The notes beneath the pieces are model-generated. The model was not told the origin of the DNA. It saw only the letters and a list, made by a program, of their open reading frames with translations, and searched no databases. The position numbers and the translations under genes were made by a program. Positions 47,619 to 60,958 of a stretch of 64,000 bases of DNA are shown here, piece by piece; within the stretch, counting starts at the first letter, position 1, and the number at the start of each line of letters is the position of its first letter. Location of the stretch: the NCBI RefSeq assembly GCF_035582795.1, contig NC_134379.1, positions 682,001 through 746,000 on the forward strand, read 5' to 3'. Source of the DNA: Mycteria americana. Its lineage: Eukaryota; Chordata; Aves; Ciconiiformes; Ciconiidae.

Positions 47619-50600
47619 AATGGACAGCCATCTCAGCCCTGCAGGATGCATCTGTTAAGTCACTGCATCATTGACTGAGGTCAGCAGAATTACATGTAAA
47701 CCTCCACAGGCATGATCAGTTGGCTTGGCTTTAATCTTCATGTTTCTGCCCATGTAGCACCTCGGTCATGGATGATGCAGGGGCTTTGATCTAGTGGGAA
47801 GCTGAACAGCCATTGTATGTCACTCACATTGCAATTATTCCCAAAGACACAGTACAGAACTGTCGTTAGTAATTAATTTACAATCTTAAGTTTTTGTATG
47901 GCATCAATATCGAGACATCTTCCTCATAATTACTTTTACAATGCTGGTAATAAATACCAGGAAGATGATCACTCTATCCTGATCCCTTGAGTAGCAAATT
48001 AGAAACTTTCCAAATTGTACACACAAGGGCACAAATTCTCACACTCATTAAATTGCTGGGGATGGAGAAGTGGCTCTGCAAACTAATCATAGTTCACCGG
48101 TGTAATGAAATACAGACCTTTATCATCAGAGCAGTGAGAAGGTCTGCTTGGTATTTTGATGCCAAGGCAGGTTTTTCAGGTTTTAATGATAGTTCCACAA
48201 GCTGTAACGTTCCTTGGCTGTCCAAATGGCACTCTTCCTACCTCTGAAAACATCAAAGGCTTTTGCTGTTGTTTTGAATTTCAGTTCAGCCTTTAGAACA
48301 GGATGTCACCGAGCAGCAGATGAGGCGGCCAGCCACATTACCAGCGAAAGAAAGTAGTAGTGAGGTATCTTTCTATGTCACTAGCAGAATAACGTCTAAT
48401 TGTCTTGGCCAAATTCAAAGAGAGACAAAGCCGATTGTAAGCATCCTGATGACCCGCAAGTTGCTGCAGTGCTCTGTGATGAAGGTGTTAGCCATGCAGT
48501 CACATGGTATAGGATACCAGGACAATTTTGTCTTGGTCCCTGTTGCTGTAGACTCTCAAACATCATTGGGTGAACCCACGTAGGGGTGGGGATGGGTCAG
48601 GTTCTTCATGGGGATTCAGTGCTGGGTGACTGGTGGTCTGAGGAGGCTGGTGGAAGAGCCCAAGGCCATTCCTTGTGTACAGGACCATGCACCTTGCCAA
48701 GAAGTACAAGTGGCAGCGGTTCCAGTGTCGGTGCTGTGCATCTGAGAGGGCTTCTGAGTGCAGATGCACAACCCCTTTGGAGCAGTACCCAGATCGCTGA
48801 CTGACTAGCAGTGGCAGTGGTATGAAACGTTAGGTCATCCCTTGTGTTTTAAACGACAGTACTACGTCTTGGGCTCAGAGGTCAGTTCCACCAATCATGC
48901 TAAAGCCGTTTAGTGCATCTGAAGAGCTGCATTCAATTTGTGCCAGCTCCATCTGTTTAAAAATTGAAATGACAGTGTCTTAACAACACTGGACGTGGAC
49001 TGTCACTTTTTATTTCACCACTGCTGTCCCATCACCTAGAAGCACACACAGCTGCAAAAGAAGAAATGGCTAACAGCGGAGAGAACACATCTCAGAGCCA
49101 TATCTCAGATTTGTAGTGTCATAGCAAATGCAGCAAGCTGGGGAGCAGGATTAATTCGATGCTGGAGCCAGGGATGCCTACCTTCATGAGTTCAGCCCAC
49201 TGCTGAACCGGAGATAAGGCTGACTTCAGATGTCTTTGTGCCTTCTGAATCTGGGCACCAAGGCAGGTCCTGAAGGATATCCATCGTGGCTCAGGACTAC
49301 CTGTGAGCTGTTTCAAGTGCCCGGAGCTGTCTTGGCTCTTCAGGGACCATTTCAGGGATGAGATGTGAGAGAGCACATCATGTCCCAGCTGTCCTGCAGG
49401 ATGGTGGCCTCCCTTTGGAAACCCTGGGCTTAATGCTCTGGTATTTGACTGAATCGTGGTGGACCAGGTTTCTGTAGTGTTAGTGGGCAACAGAGTTTAT
49501 TTTCTGTTTATTGCCTTTCCTTTGCCCTCTTCCCCTCTTAGGAGGTACTCTGCTAATGCATTTGCTTGTGAAATCTGCCTGAAATTCTCAAAGAAGGTGA
49601 AGCAGGATGAGGGAAAAGAGATTTTCTAGAATAAATTGTAGGAGAAGAAACATTTCCTTGGTAGTTTCCTTTCATTCTTTTTTTTTTTTTTTTTTTTTTT
49701 TGTGATGAACAACAAGTCTATAAGAAGTCTCTATGCATCAAAAAAATGCCAATGGAAAAACAAGAATGCTGTTCCATAACAATTAAAAACAGGTATAATT
49801 CCAGCAACGTCAATATTCTTGGGGAAGGTAGTGCTGCATTACAGAAGTAAGCACTACTCACATTTATAAACATCTGTCAGAATTATTTCCTGAGGCAAGG
49901 GAAGGTGACATCCAGCACAATCTCTTGACTAAATTTATCCTAATTTTCAGAGCTGTGTATGTAAAAAAAATGCTTACAGCAAATACCATCTCGGGCTGTA
50001 ATGCTTTGGTGGGAACTGGGCTGGAGGAAGGAGTACTCACTTGGTCCTCACCTGTGCCAGCAACTGTGAGTAACACCTTGTAGACCACCTGCCAAATGTA
50101 TCTTTCTTCATCCACGCCTGTTTTCTTGTGTCCCCTTCAGCTCCCATTATAATAAGTCCCCAAGCCCCTTCTGCACTGGCCCTCGGTGGTTCTCCATCAG
50201 ACCTGGCTGGGGTAGGATTCTTGAGGTAAAAGTGGTCTTTACTTATGCCCCAAGCATCACCACACCCATACCTGAGATTATTATTCTTGATAATAATCAT
50301 AATCATTATCATCATTTAGGTACCCTCACTTGGTTTTATATTACAGGATGGGACAAAAGGATTGAAGATCTCTGAATCCTTGGCACCATTACTGAGTCGT
50401 ATTTCCACCCCAATTGACGTCTCTTCCAGAGCAGGCATTCAGGGCATCTGCTCATAGCCCACACTTTGTAGCTACCTTTTGTTCACATAAATGTTAACCG
50501 TGGTCCTCAGTCAAGCCAACCAAATATTCAAAGTGTCCCTGGAATGTTTAAGAAGAATGAGAGTAGAAAATCGCCCATCTTATTTTTAGACTAGCAATTA

Positions 50601-51899
50601 AAAACATCCAGAGAAACAGTCTGTTTACACAATGAGAGTCTATGACACAGAAAGAGCCTTGGAAGAAAGCTAGCTGGACAAGCTGGGAGGTATATGGGCA
50701 CTGTGATAGCTGGCTTCAGAAACGGAAAAGCTGTGATGAGGAACATGGTGTGAAAACAGAGCTGGTGGAACTCAACAAGGAAAGGAGTCAGTGCTAATAA
50801 ATATTGCATTCATAACAAAACAGGATCACTCACATCTCAAGCTGAATGTATGCTCACCTCCTCTTTTAACAGCAAGTTCAGAACCAAGTGTTCGTTATCG
50901 GGTTTTGTTCTGCCTGTTTGCTTTTAATTTCTGATTCTCTGTTCTGGATGGTTGAGGCCATCTGAACCTTTGGATGCATTAATATTTTAGCAAGACGGGC
51001 AACAGGAGGCTGTGAAATGTCAGTCATCTTTGAAAAACAAAAAGGATTTGGAAGTAGATGATAGGCAGGTGGTTGTCTTAATTCAGCATTATAACAGCAG
51101 AGATAACACTGACTCCTTCCTCTGTCTCCTCCCCCCCACCCCCCAAAGAAAAATAAAAGACATTTGCATTCACTGGCAAGCTGGTGATGTGCTCAAAGGG
51201 ATCTTCATCCAGCCCGTAAACAAAGTCACGATTCCCTCCACTACCCTTCCCCAAATTCTGGGTTGATGACTAGTTTCCCTTTGCTTCTCAGATGGATAAG
51301 GCTCTTTAAAACATAAGCATTGATGTAATAAATCAGAGAAAGAAAAAAAAGTGCACGCTCGTGTATCTCAAAGGGCTTGCTCAAGGCAAGCAAAAATGAA
51401 GTCAAATGGCACACTACTCAAAGCTGGCATTTTCAGAAAACTGGAGTCAGACCTTCCAAGTCCACACTTAGTGTCCTTTTAGGAACTATTCATTCATCAG
51501 AGTATTTCATATAATCTGACAGGAAACTATATTTACGATGCTTTTAGCTCCATTTGGGACATTTTTTAATACTACTTCTGGGATGTAAATTATTTAAAAA
51601 TCATCAATTTATTTCTTTACATGAAAAGATGAAAGCTTAACCAAAAAGCTTTCCTGTTCATGGCAGTCTTAAATTCTGCGGGAGATCTATGTATTTTTGC
51701 TTAATTGAACACCTAAAGAAAAAAAAGAGCTTGGCCTCATAACATTTTTAGTAGAAGTAAATGTTAGATTTATTTAGCCCCATTGACTTTTGAAATACAA
51801 CCACTAATAGCATCTGTTTAAATATTGTCCTCCAGAACGGATAAAACATTTTATCACTAGGCATTAAATTCACTAACGGAACATTTTATATACCTCTCT
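47619..51899. other. Non-coding DNA, no gene seen
   Basis: Unique DNA containing a T24 run at 49678-49701. The 123-codon minus-strand open frame at 49119-49490 has mixed composition, but I recognise no family and it lacks exon-like boundaries. Nothing else was recognised. Confidence 0.65.
49678..49701. repeat. Homopolymer T24
   Basis: Twenty-four consecutive T, the longest homopolymer in the window. Read on the minus strand it is an A24 tract. The sequence to its right was checked for a retroposed transcript and none was recognised. Confidence 0.9.
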
Positions 51900-52320
51900 G
51901 TCCCTTGTACGGCTTTTCTGGCGGCTCCAACCACGTATTCCCAAGTCAGAGTCAAGACGGGCTCCCCACGGAAAAGGCGTTTGCGGCGCAGCCGCCCGGA
52001 CTGGGAGGGGAGGCAGCCCCGAGCCCCCTTCCCTGCAGCAGGGGAGGAGCAGGCAGAGGGGGTGCCTCCAGCCTCCCGAAGCCTGGGTGGCCAGAGGAGG
52101 GCTGGGGCCCGGGGCAGAGCCCGGGAGCCCTCCCGCTCCGCCGTGCCCGTGGGAGGCGGGGAGGTGCCCCTGGCGTGCTCTGGCCCGGGGGCGATGCCTT
52201 GGCGCTTGCCGCTGGCCGAGCAGAGGCTCCAGGGCGTCGGGGGGAGAGAGGTCCCAGCCCCCTGGTAGCCAGCGGGGCATGCCTAACCTTCCGTGTCCGT
52301 GAGCCGTCCTTTCAGCTGTG
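51900..52320. promoter_or_regulatory. CpG island far upstream of WSCD1
   Basis: Roughly 400 bp of CG-dense sequence set in AT-rich surroundings. Frames are open on both strands for compositional reasons. No convincing splice donor is present on either strand; a weak AAG|GTTAGG lies near 52285 on the minus strand. It may be a distal promoter or enhancer-type island. Confidence 0.4.
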
Positions 52321-55300
52321 GCACAGGGCCGTGCTTTGTGCTAGCTCTGTGTTCGTTTCTTCCCCATAGCCAACCCGGTCTGGAAGGCTTGTCCTGTGGT
52401 GTAACCTGCTGGTCACAGAAACTGATATTCTTCTTCCTTAGGTGATATTTTGGTTGCATATGATTCTTTTGTCTTGGTAATTCTTTTAAAGAAATAATGG
52501 GAGCAGTGTTTAAGAAATACTTGAACTCATGGCAGATATATAGCGGATGTAAACAACCTCAAAGACCAAAGATAAATGTAATTGAAAAGTCTCCAAATAA
52601 AAGATGTCTGTTTGGATACCGTTTTCCTCTCTGAACCGTTCCAACCCCAAACTAATCCTCAGGAAGTGGGTATGGGATGGAGCCACAAAACCGATTGCTG
52701 CTTTAGAAAAGGGACTGCTCTGATTGCACAAGAGAATTGCCGTGAATGGTTTTGACATTCTTTTAAATCCAAAATACATCTGTCATGAATAAGAGTGTGA
52801 GAACTTGCTAAATATTCATGAATCTGGGGTTTCTTTTGTTCCAGTTATGCGTGGGGAGGATGGGATGTTTCCCCTCTACCGATTATTGGCCACCTGATCC
52901 CTGTCAGTGCAAATCTGAGGGCAGAAGGACACATTTCTCATCAGGGTGCTGTGCCTGATGTTGACCTTAAAATCAGTGTGTGAAAAGTTGGTGGTTGCAG
53001 GTGAGCGTCACTACAGATGCACTAGAAACACTGGGATTCCCCATTGTAATTAGCATTGATTCCCGTTTCATTTGGGGGCTTTGTTGTCTGTGAACTCATT
53101 AAATTGTGACCTGCATGTAAAACTTGCATTTATGCTCTGGAAAAGTCAGCGTATTTGCTATAGGTTATTATACTCCTGAGGCTGGGTTGTTTAAACGCAT
53201 GTGACGAGAGGACTGTTAGAAATATTTCAAGTAAGAACTATAAAAGCAGGTTCCAAGGGTACTTTTTTACAGCCGGAATCTGTTCTCTTGCCTAAATGTG
53301 ACATACTAAAAAGGCAGCACTCTGTTTATAAAACCAGCGTGGAATCTCAGTGCCGGCACTCATTGTTCCTGATGAATAGGGGGTGGCAACAGCACTGGTG
53401 GAGCTTACTTGGAGGTTGATTTGGCTCAGTTATTGCTTTCTTTAGGAGGACTTGACTCTTTTTTTGCGCCGCATTGACTTCCAAGTGATGCTGGAAAACC
53501 CAGATCCAGCACAAGGCGCAGTACCTCCAGCGGGGCTCTGCAGAGCCCCATAGGAGTCTCTGACTGAGTGCAGCCAGTGAGTACTTCTCCTTGGCATAGG
53601 CTCTCCTCAGACTAAGCTCCTATAACCAGGTATTTGGGAAGAAGCACTGCTTGAATATGGCTTGATGTAAATAGATATCTTTGTCCAAAAAGAGTGAGAA
53701 GAAAAGGTAATTTTCATCCAAGAATGGAGGCAAATAAACTCAGTTCTAAGACAAGAATCAACACACAGCAAATGGACAAATCTGTGGTTTCAGTGTACAT
53801 TTAGACTGATCTGTGATACAAAAAAATAGCATGCTCTCTGTAACATGAAGGTCCTGAGTCACAAGTTATATCTGGCAAACGCTTTCATACGACTCATCTT
53901 CTGGGTTGGACCCCTGTACGGCTGTGAGCCTGCTCTCTCAGCTGCTGATCACCTGCAAGGTCGAGATGACTTGAATTTCGTTTGGTTTGACACATTTGAA
54001 GTATTTACCAGGGCAGTGAGAACCAATGAGCTATTTGCTCTTCCTTGCCAGAATAAAATAATACTGGTGTACCAGCTAACAGGAACTCATAACAAGTAAC
54101 TCACACTGCAAGAGAAAAGAGCTGCAAAGAACTGCTCCATGTGCGGTTGGCTACCTTCACCTGTAAACAGCTCTCCTAACAAAGAAAAAAGGCTTCAGTT
54201 TGGGACTAATCCTAAAAAATAATGCATTGTTTGGAGACCTGTAAGCTTGATTTTCCAAAGCAGAATCCCCCAAGGCATGGGGATATGGAACAATTCCCAG
54301 GCCATGTATATACCTGAAACCTTCTCTTTAGGGTTGACATGGATTTTAAGGGGTGATGAGATCTTCTGTTGGCTCTCTGCAAAGAGATAAATGTCTCCCC
54401 TATGTGCTGCCCAAAATTTAGAAGCTCTTCTATACTGTAAGAGACCAGGGGAAATATGTTTATTTTTAGACCACACTCTGCCTGGAAAGATACCCTCAAG
54501 TGTATGCTGTAAATTAATACACAAACCAAAACCACACCTGAATACATCTAGAGATAGAATAGCACATATTGGCATTGTGACAAGAAATTTATGGTCTACC
54601 CTGAGTATTTTAAATGATGCAACGGACAGTGATAACCCTGAGAGTAGCTATGGTAACACACAAAAAATTCCTTTGTAGACAAAAACATTTCTCCATTTTT
54701 ATTGCCGTCAGACCACTAATTAAAAGAAGGGATCACAATAGAGAGGTCATGAGAATTTAACACAGTTTTTAGCTCTGGGTGAGGTTCGCTTCCACATTTG
54801 AAATGTGAAGAATTTGTGCGGTGGCTGTAGGACCAGTTCTGTGCAAAAGGTGGAAATGCTGCGACGAAAGCATCTCCCCTCTCTGCCCGTGGTGTGACGC
54901 GGGGCAGGTCACTTCACCTGTCTGCTCTGCTCCGTCAAAGCCTTCTTGTCTGCCTGCTGCTTATTCCCCTGGGACTCTGATCCTGACCAGGGCCACCAAG
55001 ACCGGTAGCAGAAATTTGCAGTTCGCCATTTCTAGAGCATGGTTTGCGGGGCAGGCATGGAGGAATGTGTAGTCAAAGCACCTAACAGGTATTAGGTTAA
55101 AAGACCATGAGTTATAACTACAGTTTGTCCCAGGAAAAGAGACATGGCGATGTGGACAGGACGTCATCACAGGCATCTCCTGGAGCCCCTGAGGCAGCAG
55201 GCTGGTACCAACACAGGTGAGAACGCCTGCGGAGCCGCTCACGGACACCCGACGTCCCACCCCATTCCCTGCAGACAGCATGGAGTCCTGGAGCTGAGAT

Positions 55301-58300
55301 TAGTGCCTGATGTAGGGGAACAAAGTGTTGTTCCAAAGCAAGACAAAACAGAACAAAACATAAGGTGAGCCCATGTATTCACACTGCTCTGGCCACTTTG
55401 GGAGCCAAGTAACCCTTAGTGTGGTCAGCACTTGGAAAGGAGATTGACCTGAGATTCTGCGGAGGTGAGGTATGAGCACGTGTGTCGTGACCCCTGAGGC
55501 TGTGCCTCTTTCGGTGGGCATCTCTCCGGAGCCACATCTGGTTGTGAGATGGAAGTGCTGAGCATAGCAACGCAGGCATTAACTAAAACTCTAAATAGAA
55601 CAGTGCCGGATGGAAGACACATGCAAGCGTCCTTGTACTTTTCTTTAAGACAAAATTATTTCAGAATTCAGGGGATTTTAAAACTCAGGGGATTTTATTC
55701 CCTGTGTTTAAGGGGCACAGGGAAGAAAAAAAGAATTAAAATGGGGAAAAAGACAGAAAGCACAACAGCATCATCTTAGAGCAGCAAGATGGTGATTAGG
55801 CAGTTGAAAAGTCTCCCCCTGAAAATTAATATGATGTGAAAGTATAAACGACTTATGGAGAACTATTTCCTAATCCAAAATAAAAAGAAGCTCTTATTAA
55901 GAAATTAATCTTGTTGTCCTTCCATGTGTTAGGCTTCTGGGATATGACTGTCCTGTGTCTCATTACCCTCCTGAACATCTTTACGTATATTCTTAACTTT
56001 ATCAACAGATGCAGTTCCCCTGGGACCATAATTGCACTGTGCTGTATTATTCTACCCTATTCTCCTTTATCCTTTTTTCCCCTCTCCTCACTTTTAACCC
56101 TGGGTATTATGTTATTATAGGATTTTTTTTTTTTCTTCAGGAGTCCTTCAATTTGTTTCAGTTGATGAATCAAGGACTCAAGCTTCCTTTTAAGCCCTAA
56201 TTGGGAATGTGCTTTGTCCTTAAAATGAAAAATGCACTGAACATCCTCGTGCTGCTGACGGGGCTGAGGATATTTACATGACTTACGGTTCTGTTCCTTT
56301 ATGTAGCTGCAGCACGAGTTTTGACCCTGTTTTCAGGGAGAGAAAGCAACAGCTATTACACAACCGAGTGCGATTTTAAATTAACCAAATGAAGTTCAGT
56401 TTTTGTTGCAGTTATGGAGCCAGTTCATTTGCAGATGTCAACAAGCACCACTCCATTGGCGGGCTGGGGGGATCTTCGTTGGTTCATGCTAGCCATGTAT
56501 CCTGTCCGTCGTGCAGTTCCTGCAGTGGCCTGGTGCTTTCCTGCAGGATGCTCTCACTCTGCCTCCAGCAAAGAAACAGCCTTTGTAGAAGCTAAAGTAA
56601 TATGGTTTCCAAAAATTACTGATATACAAAAACTGGATTATTTTAGTCTTGAGCTCAGATACTTGATCACTACTGCTTTTTTTGACTGCTGAGGCCACTT
56701 GAGATTGCCTGCTCATCACTGTGTGGCAGTTACCAGTGCTATCTAGACACACAGTTGACTTTAAAGTATGGATCCCATTTTCCCTGTGCCTCTGCTAAAT
56801 ATTCTACCTTTTAAATTAATTCTGAGTTGCAGAGCTGGTGCCGATGTACCTGGCAGATCTAGGATAGCTCCCCTTAGCGCTGCTCAGAGGGACACGAGTT
56901 CTGTCTCACACGACAGGAATGAAACTGCACAGAAAATATAACCCTGCAGTAACTGCACCAGCATTGCAAAAGGTGTAAGAGAGGAAAGTGTTAATGTACC
57001 TGCGTATGAAAAGTAAGACAATATCCGTGTCTGTGACCAGGGTCACCTTCCTCCTGAACACCCGTCTGGACTACACAGAACCGTCAGCTGGCTTCACCTC
57101 CGTCAGCAAGGCTGGGAAGCACACAAGGACTGATACACCTCAGGGTATTTGCTCTCACCGTGGATGGTGTCCTGCCGTACAGGAGGCATGTGTACCGTGC
57201 CTGTTCTCAAACACTGACATTGGTAAAGAGGACAGTATTTCTGCAAGTCAATGGATGCAGCTCCAGAAGTAAAAATGTGAGGAAGATCTAGAACTAGTGT
57301 GCAGAACTGGGCTCATGTAAAATTAAAAACACCCAAAAATCTTACAGTGATCAAAAATAGTAATATTGATTTGTCATAATATTGTAACTCTTAATGAGGA
57401 GCTACCCTACAGGTATGGATTGTTGTAGCACAAGTTGAGTCATTGCGCATCGCTGTGCAGACTGATTCATCAACCGTGGCACTGACAGAGAAACGTCATC
57501 GGCAGATGGTGGCTTTTGGTATAGATTAAGCACCTTTGATGGAATTACGCCGTTATGGCAATATCACATATTTTGGTGATACTCACTTCCACTGATCCCT
57601 CAAACTCGTGAGCTTAAATTTGGGTTAGTAGTGCTGGAAGGCAGTGGCAGCTGAGTAGAGCATAGATTTGCAGCTATGCGGACCGTAGCAGGAAAGTAAA
57701 TAATTCAGCAGCATTTCTTTTCCTACAGTTTTTACATTCTAACAGCAATTAGCTTAGGTTCTGCTGGGATTTCTCTGTTTACGCGATGCCTGTGAACTTT
57801 GATCTAGATAAATTTCAATCTTCTTCAGTAACAATTTCTTCTTAAGCGCAGTTTGTTGGCTGAGCAAAGCCCGGAGTGCAGAATGCGGATCCCCCCTAAG
57901 GCCAGGTGCTGCAAGTGCGGTTAAATTGGACACCGAAGAGGAATACAGTTATAAATGAGACTCGGCCAAGGCTGTCCTGCGCTTGTTACTCTCCGACGTT
58001 GATCTGAGCACTTCTGTGAGCAATTTTAGCCTGAGCAAGGCGTAACTGCAGTGATCTAGTAACAGCAAGGGAGGGTTATTACAGCTGCCCACATGGAAAA
58101 CGCACAGCACAGTATAAACTATTTCACGCAAACAAATTGGGTTTGGTTAATGCCTGGGTCTTGGTGCAGCACCAGGGAACGCCCTCGAATGCCAGTTTCT
58201 GCTGGAGAAACAGACCTAATGTCTGAAATAAAGATAAGGGCGATGCAACCAAGCTACCCGCAGGAGGCCGTGTATTTCAAAGAGCTGACAAAATTCTCAA

Positions 58301-58674
58301 ACAATCCCTAACCGGAGTGTTAGTGGCTTGTACGTAAAGCTGAGCTTTCGTTCAGGTGCAAAAATATGAATCAGCATATGTTGCAGATCAAAGCTGGAAT
58401 AAGAATATGTGGGATCGACTGCAAAAAATCTTTTTCTTCTGTTTTCTAACCTAATCAGGACACTGAAGCAAACATAATTCAGTCTTCTTTGGTCAAGCAG
58501 TTCTTTCAGCCTGAAACTCAACTTTGTCAAAACTACCCTAGTGACCTCAAAAACTGACTCGAGAATAGCATCTCTTCATCCTGGTTCAGTTCCAGCTACC
58601 CACTGCATCCAGGGATATTTCACTGTACCACTACTGATAGCACTTTCGCAGTCAAGATCAGAGACGTTAAAATC

Positions 58675-58709
58675 TCCTGGAATTGTACCATTTCCTGGAA
58701 TTGTACAAT
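58675..58709. repeat. 18-bp tandem duplication
   Basis: TCCTGGAATTGTAC followed by a short variable part, repeated once with period 18 (58675 and 58693). Confidence 0.9.
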
Positions 58710-58751
58710 TTCCAGTAGCATTTTTTTTCCTTTAATAGCATCGTGGCTCTT

Positions 58752-58766
58752 TCTCTCTCTCTCTCT
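58752..58766. repeat. (TC)n microsatellite
   Basis: About seven TC units. Confidence 0.9.
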
Positions 58767-60944
58767 GCCTTCCAGTACAACTCTTACTGACTACAGCAGA
58801 CTCCCAGAGTCACCTCATTCACACATCTTTCAGCAACTTAGTCCCTGATAATTTTGCTAATTTTCTTTATCTACAGATTGCAGAAAGCATTTTGCCAAAC
58901 CAGTGGCCTGGGTGCATGACCTGGATTCACCCCCCTCTATACTGGAAGCTACCCCAACACGCTCCTCTTCCCTCTCCTCCCTGTCCCGTTACACCTGAGG
59001 ACGACCCTGGCAAACCACCGTTCTGTCTTACTTGCAAGACGTGCTCAGCTGCAATGGGTGCGATTTCCATGCAGAGCGTGGGGCACTCCGGCTTGTCTCG
59101 GAGCTCAGCCTCCGCTCCACAAGTGCCAGGATGCCCGAGGAGGACAGGCAACGGCTGCCAGCGTGGATAGAACCCCTTTTACTCACCCAGGCTAGAAAAG
59201 AAACATTGCTGGTTTGGTGGCACAGAAGTGAGACAGCATTGGAGTATTTTTCTTTTATTTTGTTTTGGTTTGAGGTTTTTTGGTGAAATTTGAAGCTGAA
59301 CATCTTCATCTAAACTGGGGCTCTCAGAAACACTTGAATTAATTACACCTTGCTCATCAAGCTCTTCCTTTCAAATAGAAAATGATGAACGACTTCATTT
59401 CACTGCGTGAGCTACGAGGGCTGCCTGAGTTCGACATCGGTGTAGCTGGCAGGTGTCTGAAGAGCTCTTGACAGACCTGGTACTGTCAGCTCTCCCCATG
59501 TGCTCTGAGAGAATATTATGCACTTCGGTGGTTTTTGTGGGTTTGGGGGCCTTTTTTTACTTTGGATTCCAAACAGAGATTTCACATGGTAAGGCAATTT
59601 ATTGTCCCCACTCTTAGGCCAGTATTCATCAGGGGGCCAATTAAAATAGAGCGGTGCTTGTTAATAATAATTCAAAGTAACTTTTCAGTTCAGTTTTGGT
59701 TTTTATTTAGTGATGCACACTGGGATATACCCAGCATGCTTCAAAGGACCAAGAGCATTGCATGGACCAGATGTAGCTCAGGTTCTCTACTCGTTTAACC
59801 ATGACTTATCAGGGCAGCTGAAGGGCAGTTTTACTGATTCTCAGTGGAAATATTGATAAGTTAAGGAGAAATTAGCACAAGGTTTATATATTGTTTATGT
59901 CCGACTTAACTCCTGGGCGCTGAAGTGGAATTTCAGTTAAAATGCTGTTTTGTTTCTTCCCAACTCTGATGGACAGTATCTCTACATTAGTCATTATACT
60001 ACATAATAAAACCATGGCATGATTTACGTACTTTACTAAGTAAATGGACACACATCCATAGGTCTCATAAACTAGTGAAGCTCCAGTGATTTCACTTCTA
60101 CAGTTAATGAGTTGCTGGAATTAATTACAAATTTGGTTGGTGATATTCACCTATATATAGCTCTATTTGATCCTCTCCCCTCCAGAAAGTAGGCATGTGC
60201 TTACATTACTTGTCCTCAAGAAAACTCTGACCTGTGTTTTAATTTAGAGTACGTGATTAAATCGTACTAATCTCAGTGGGGTCCTTTATTAAAAAGAAGT
60301 ATTGTCTTTAGATATGCTTTAAGATGTATTCTTAAATGTGGGTGTCTATGTATGGTGATACTTTTGAAGTAACTGTGCAAGATCAGAAATTATGGAAATT
60401 TTGAAGGGGGAAACAATTTTTTGGGGGGCCTACTGATATAGCTGGCAAATGCAGATAGTTTTGGGGTGCTCCAATCCCTCCTGACCCAGAGCAGGACCTT
60501 GGATGCACTCAATGGAGTTGCATTTCAAGCTCTGTGAAAAGGCTCTGCTGAAGCTTCCCAGCTGATTGCATTTGGCTGCAGGGGCTGGGGCTCAAGCATC
60601 CTCTCCAAAGTCCCATTGCCGAGGCCTCTCCCAGCTCGCTGCTTGCCCAAGTGGGAGCACCTGGAGCCTGGGAGGTACCCCCGGGCCAGGCGAAGAGGGG
60701 CTGGAGGTGGCCGTGCCAGCTCCTCTGTGGTGGGGCAGCTGGTGGGAGGGTGGGGCATCCCGTGCAGAAGGTTCTGAGCTCAGCAGAGCAGCTGCAATGC
60801 TCCTGCTCTGGGGCAGGGAGGTTTGTTTTGCATTATTCCTTAGTCTCCCAGGTGGTCATCCATTTTCTTTGAGGGTGGAGCAGAGACAGAGGTAAGCTAC
60901 ATCTTCCTGCTGATGCTTTGCATGGAAATTCCCCGTGATCTCTC

Positions 60945-60958
60945 GGGGGGGGGGGGGG
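60945..60958. repeat. Homopolymer G14
   Basis: Fourteen consecutive G. It is likely to vary in length and to be hard to sequence. Confidence 0.9.

Noticed and set aside
49702..49860. Processed pseudogene ending in the A24 tract (minus strand)
   Set aside because: No recognisable coding sequence, no AATAAA at the expected distance and no target-site duplication around the tract.
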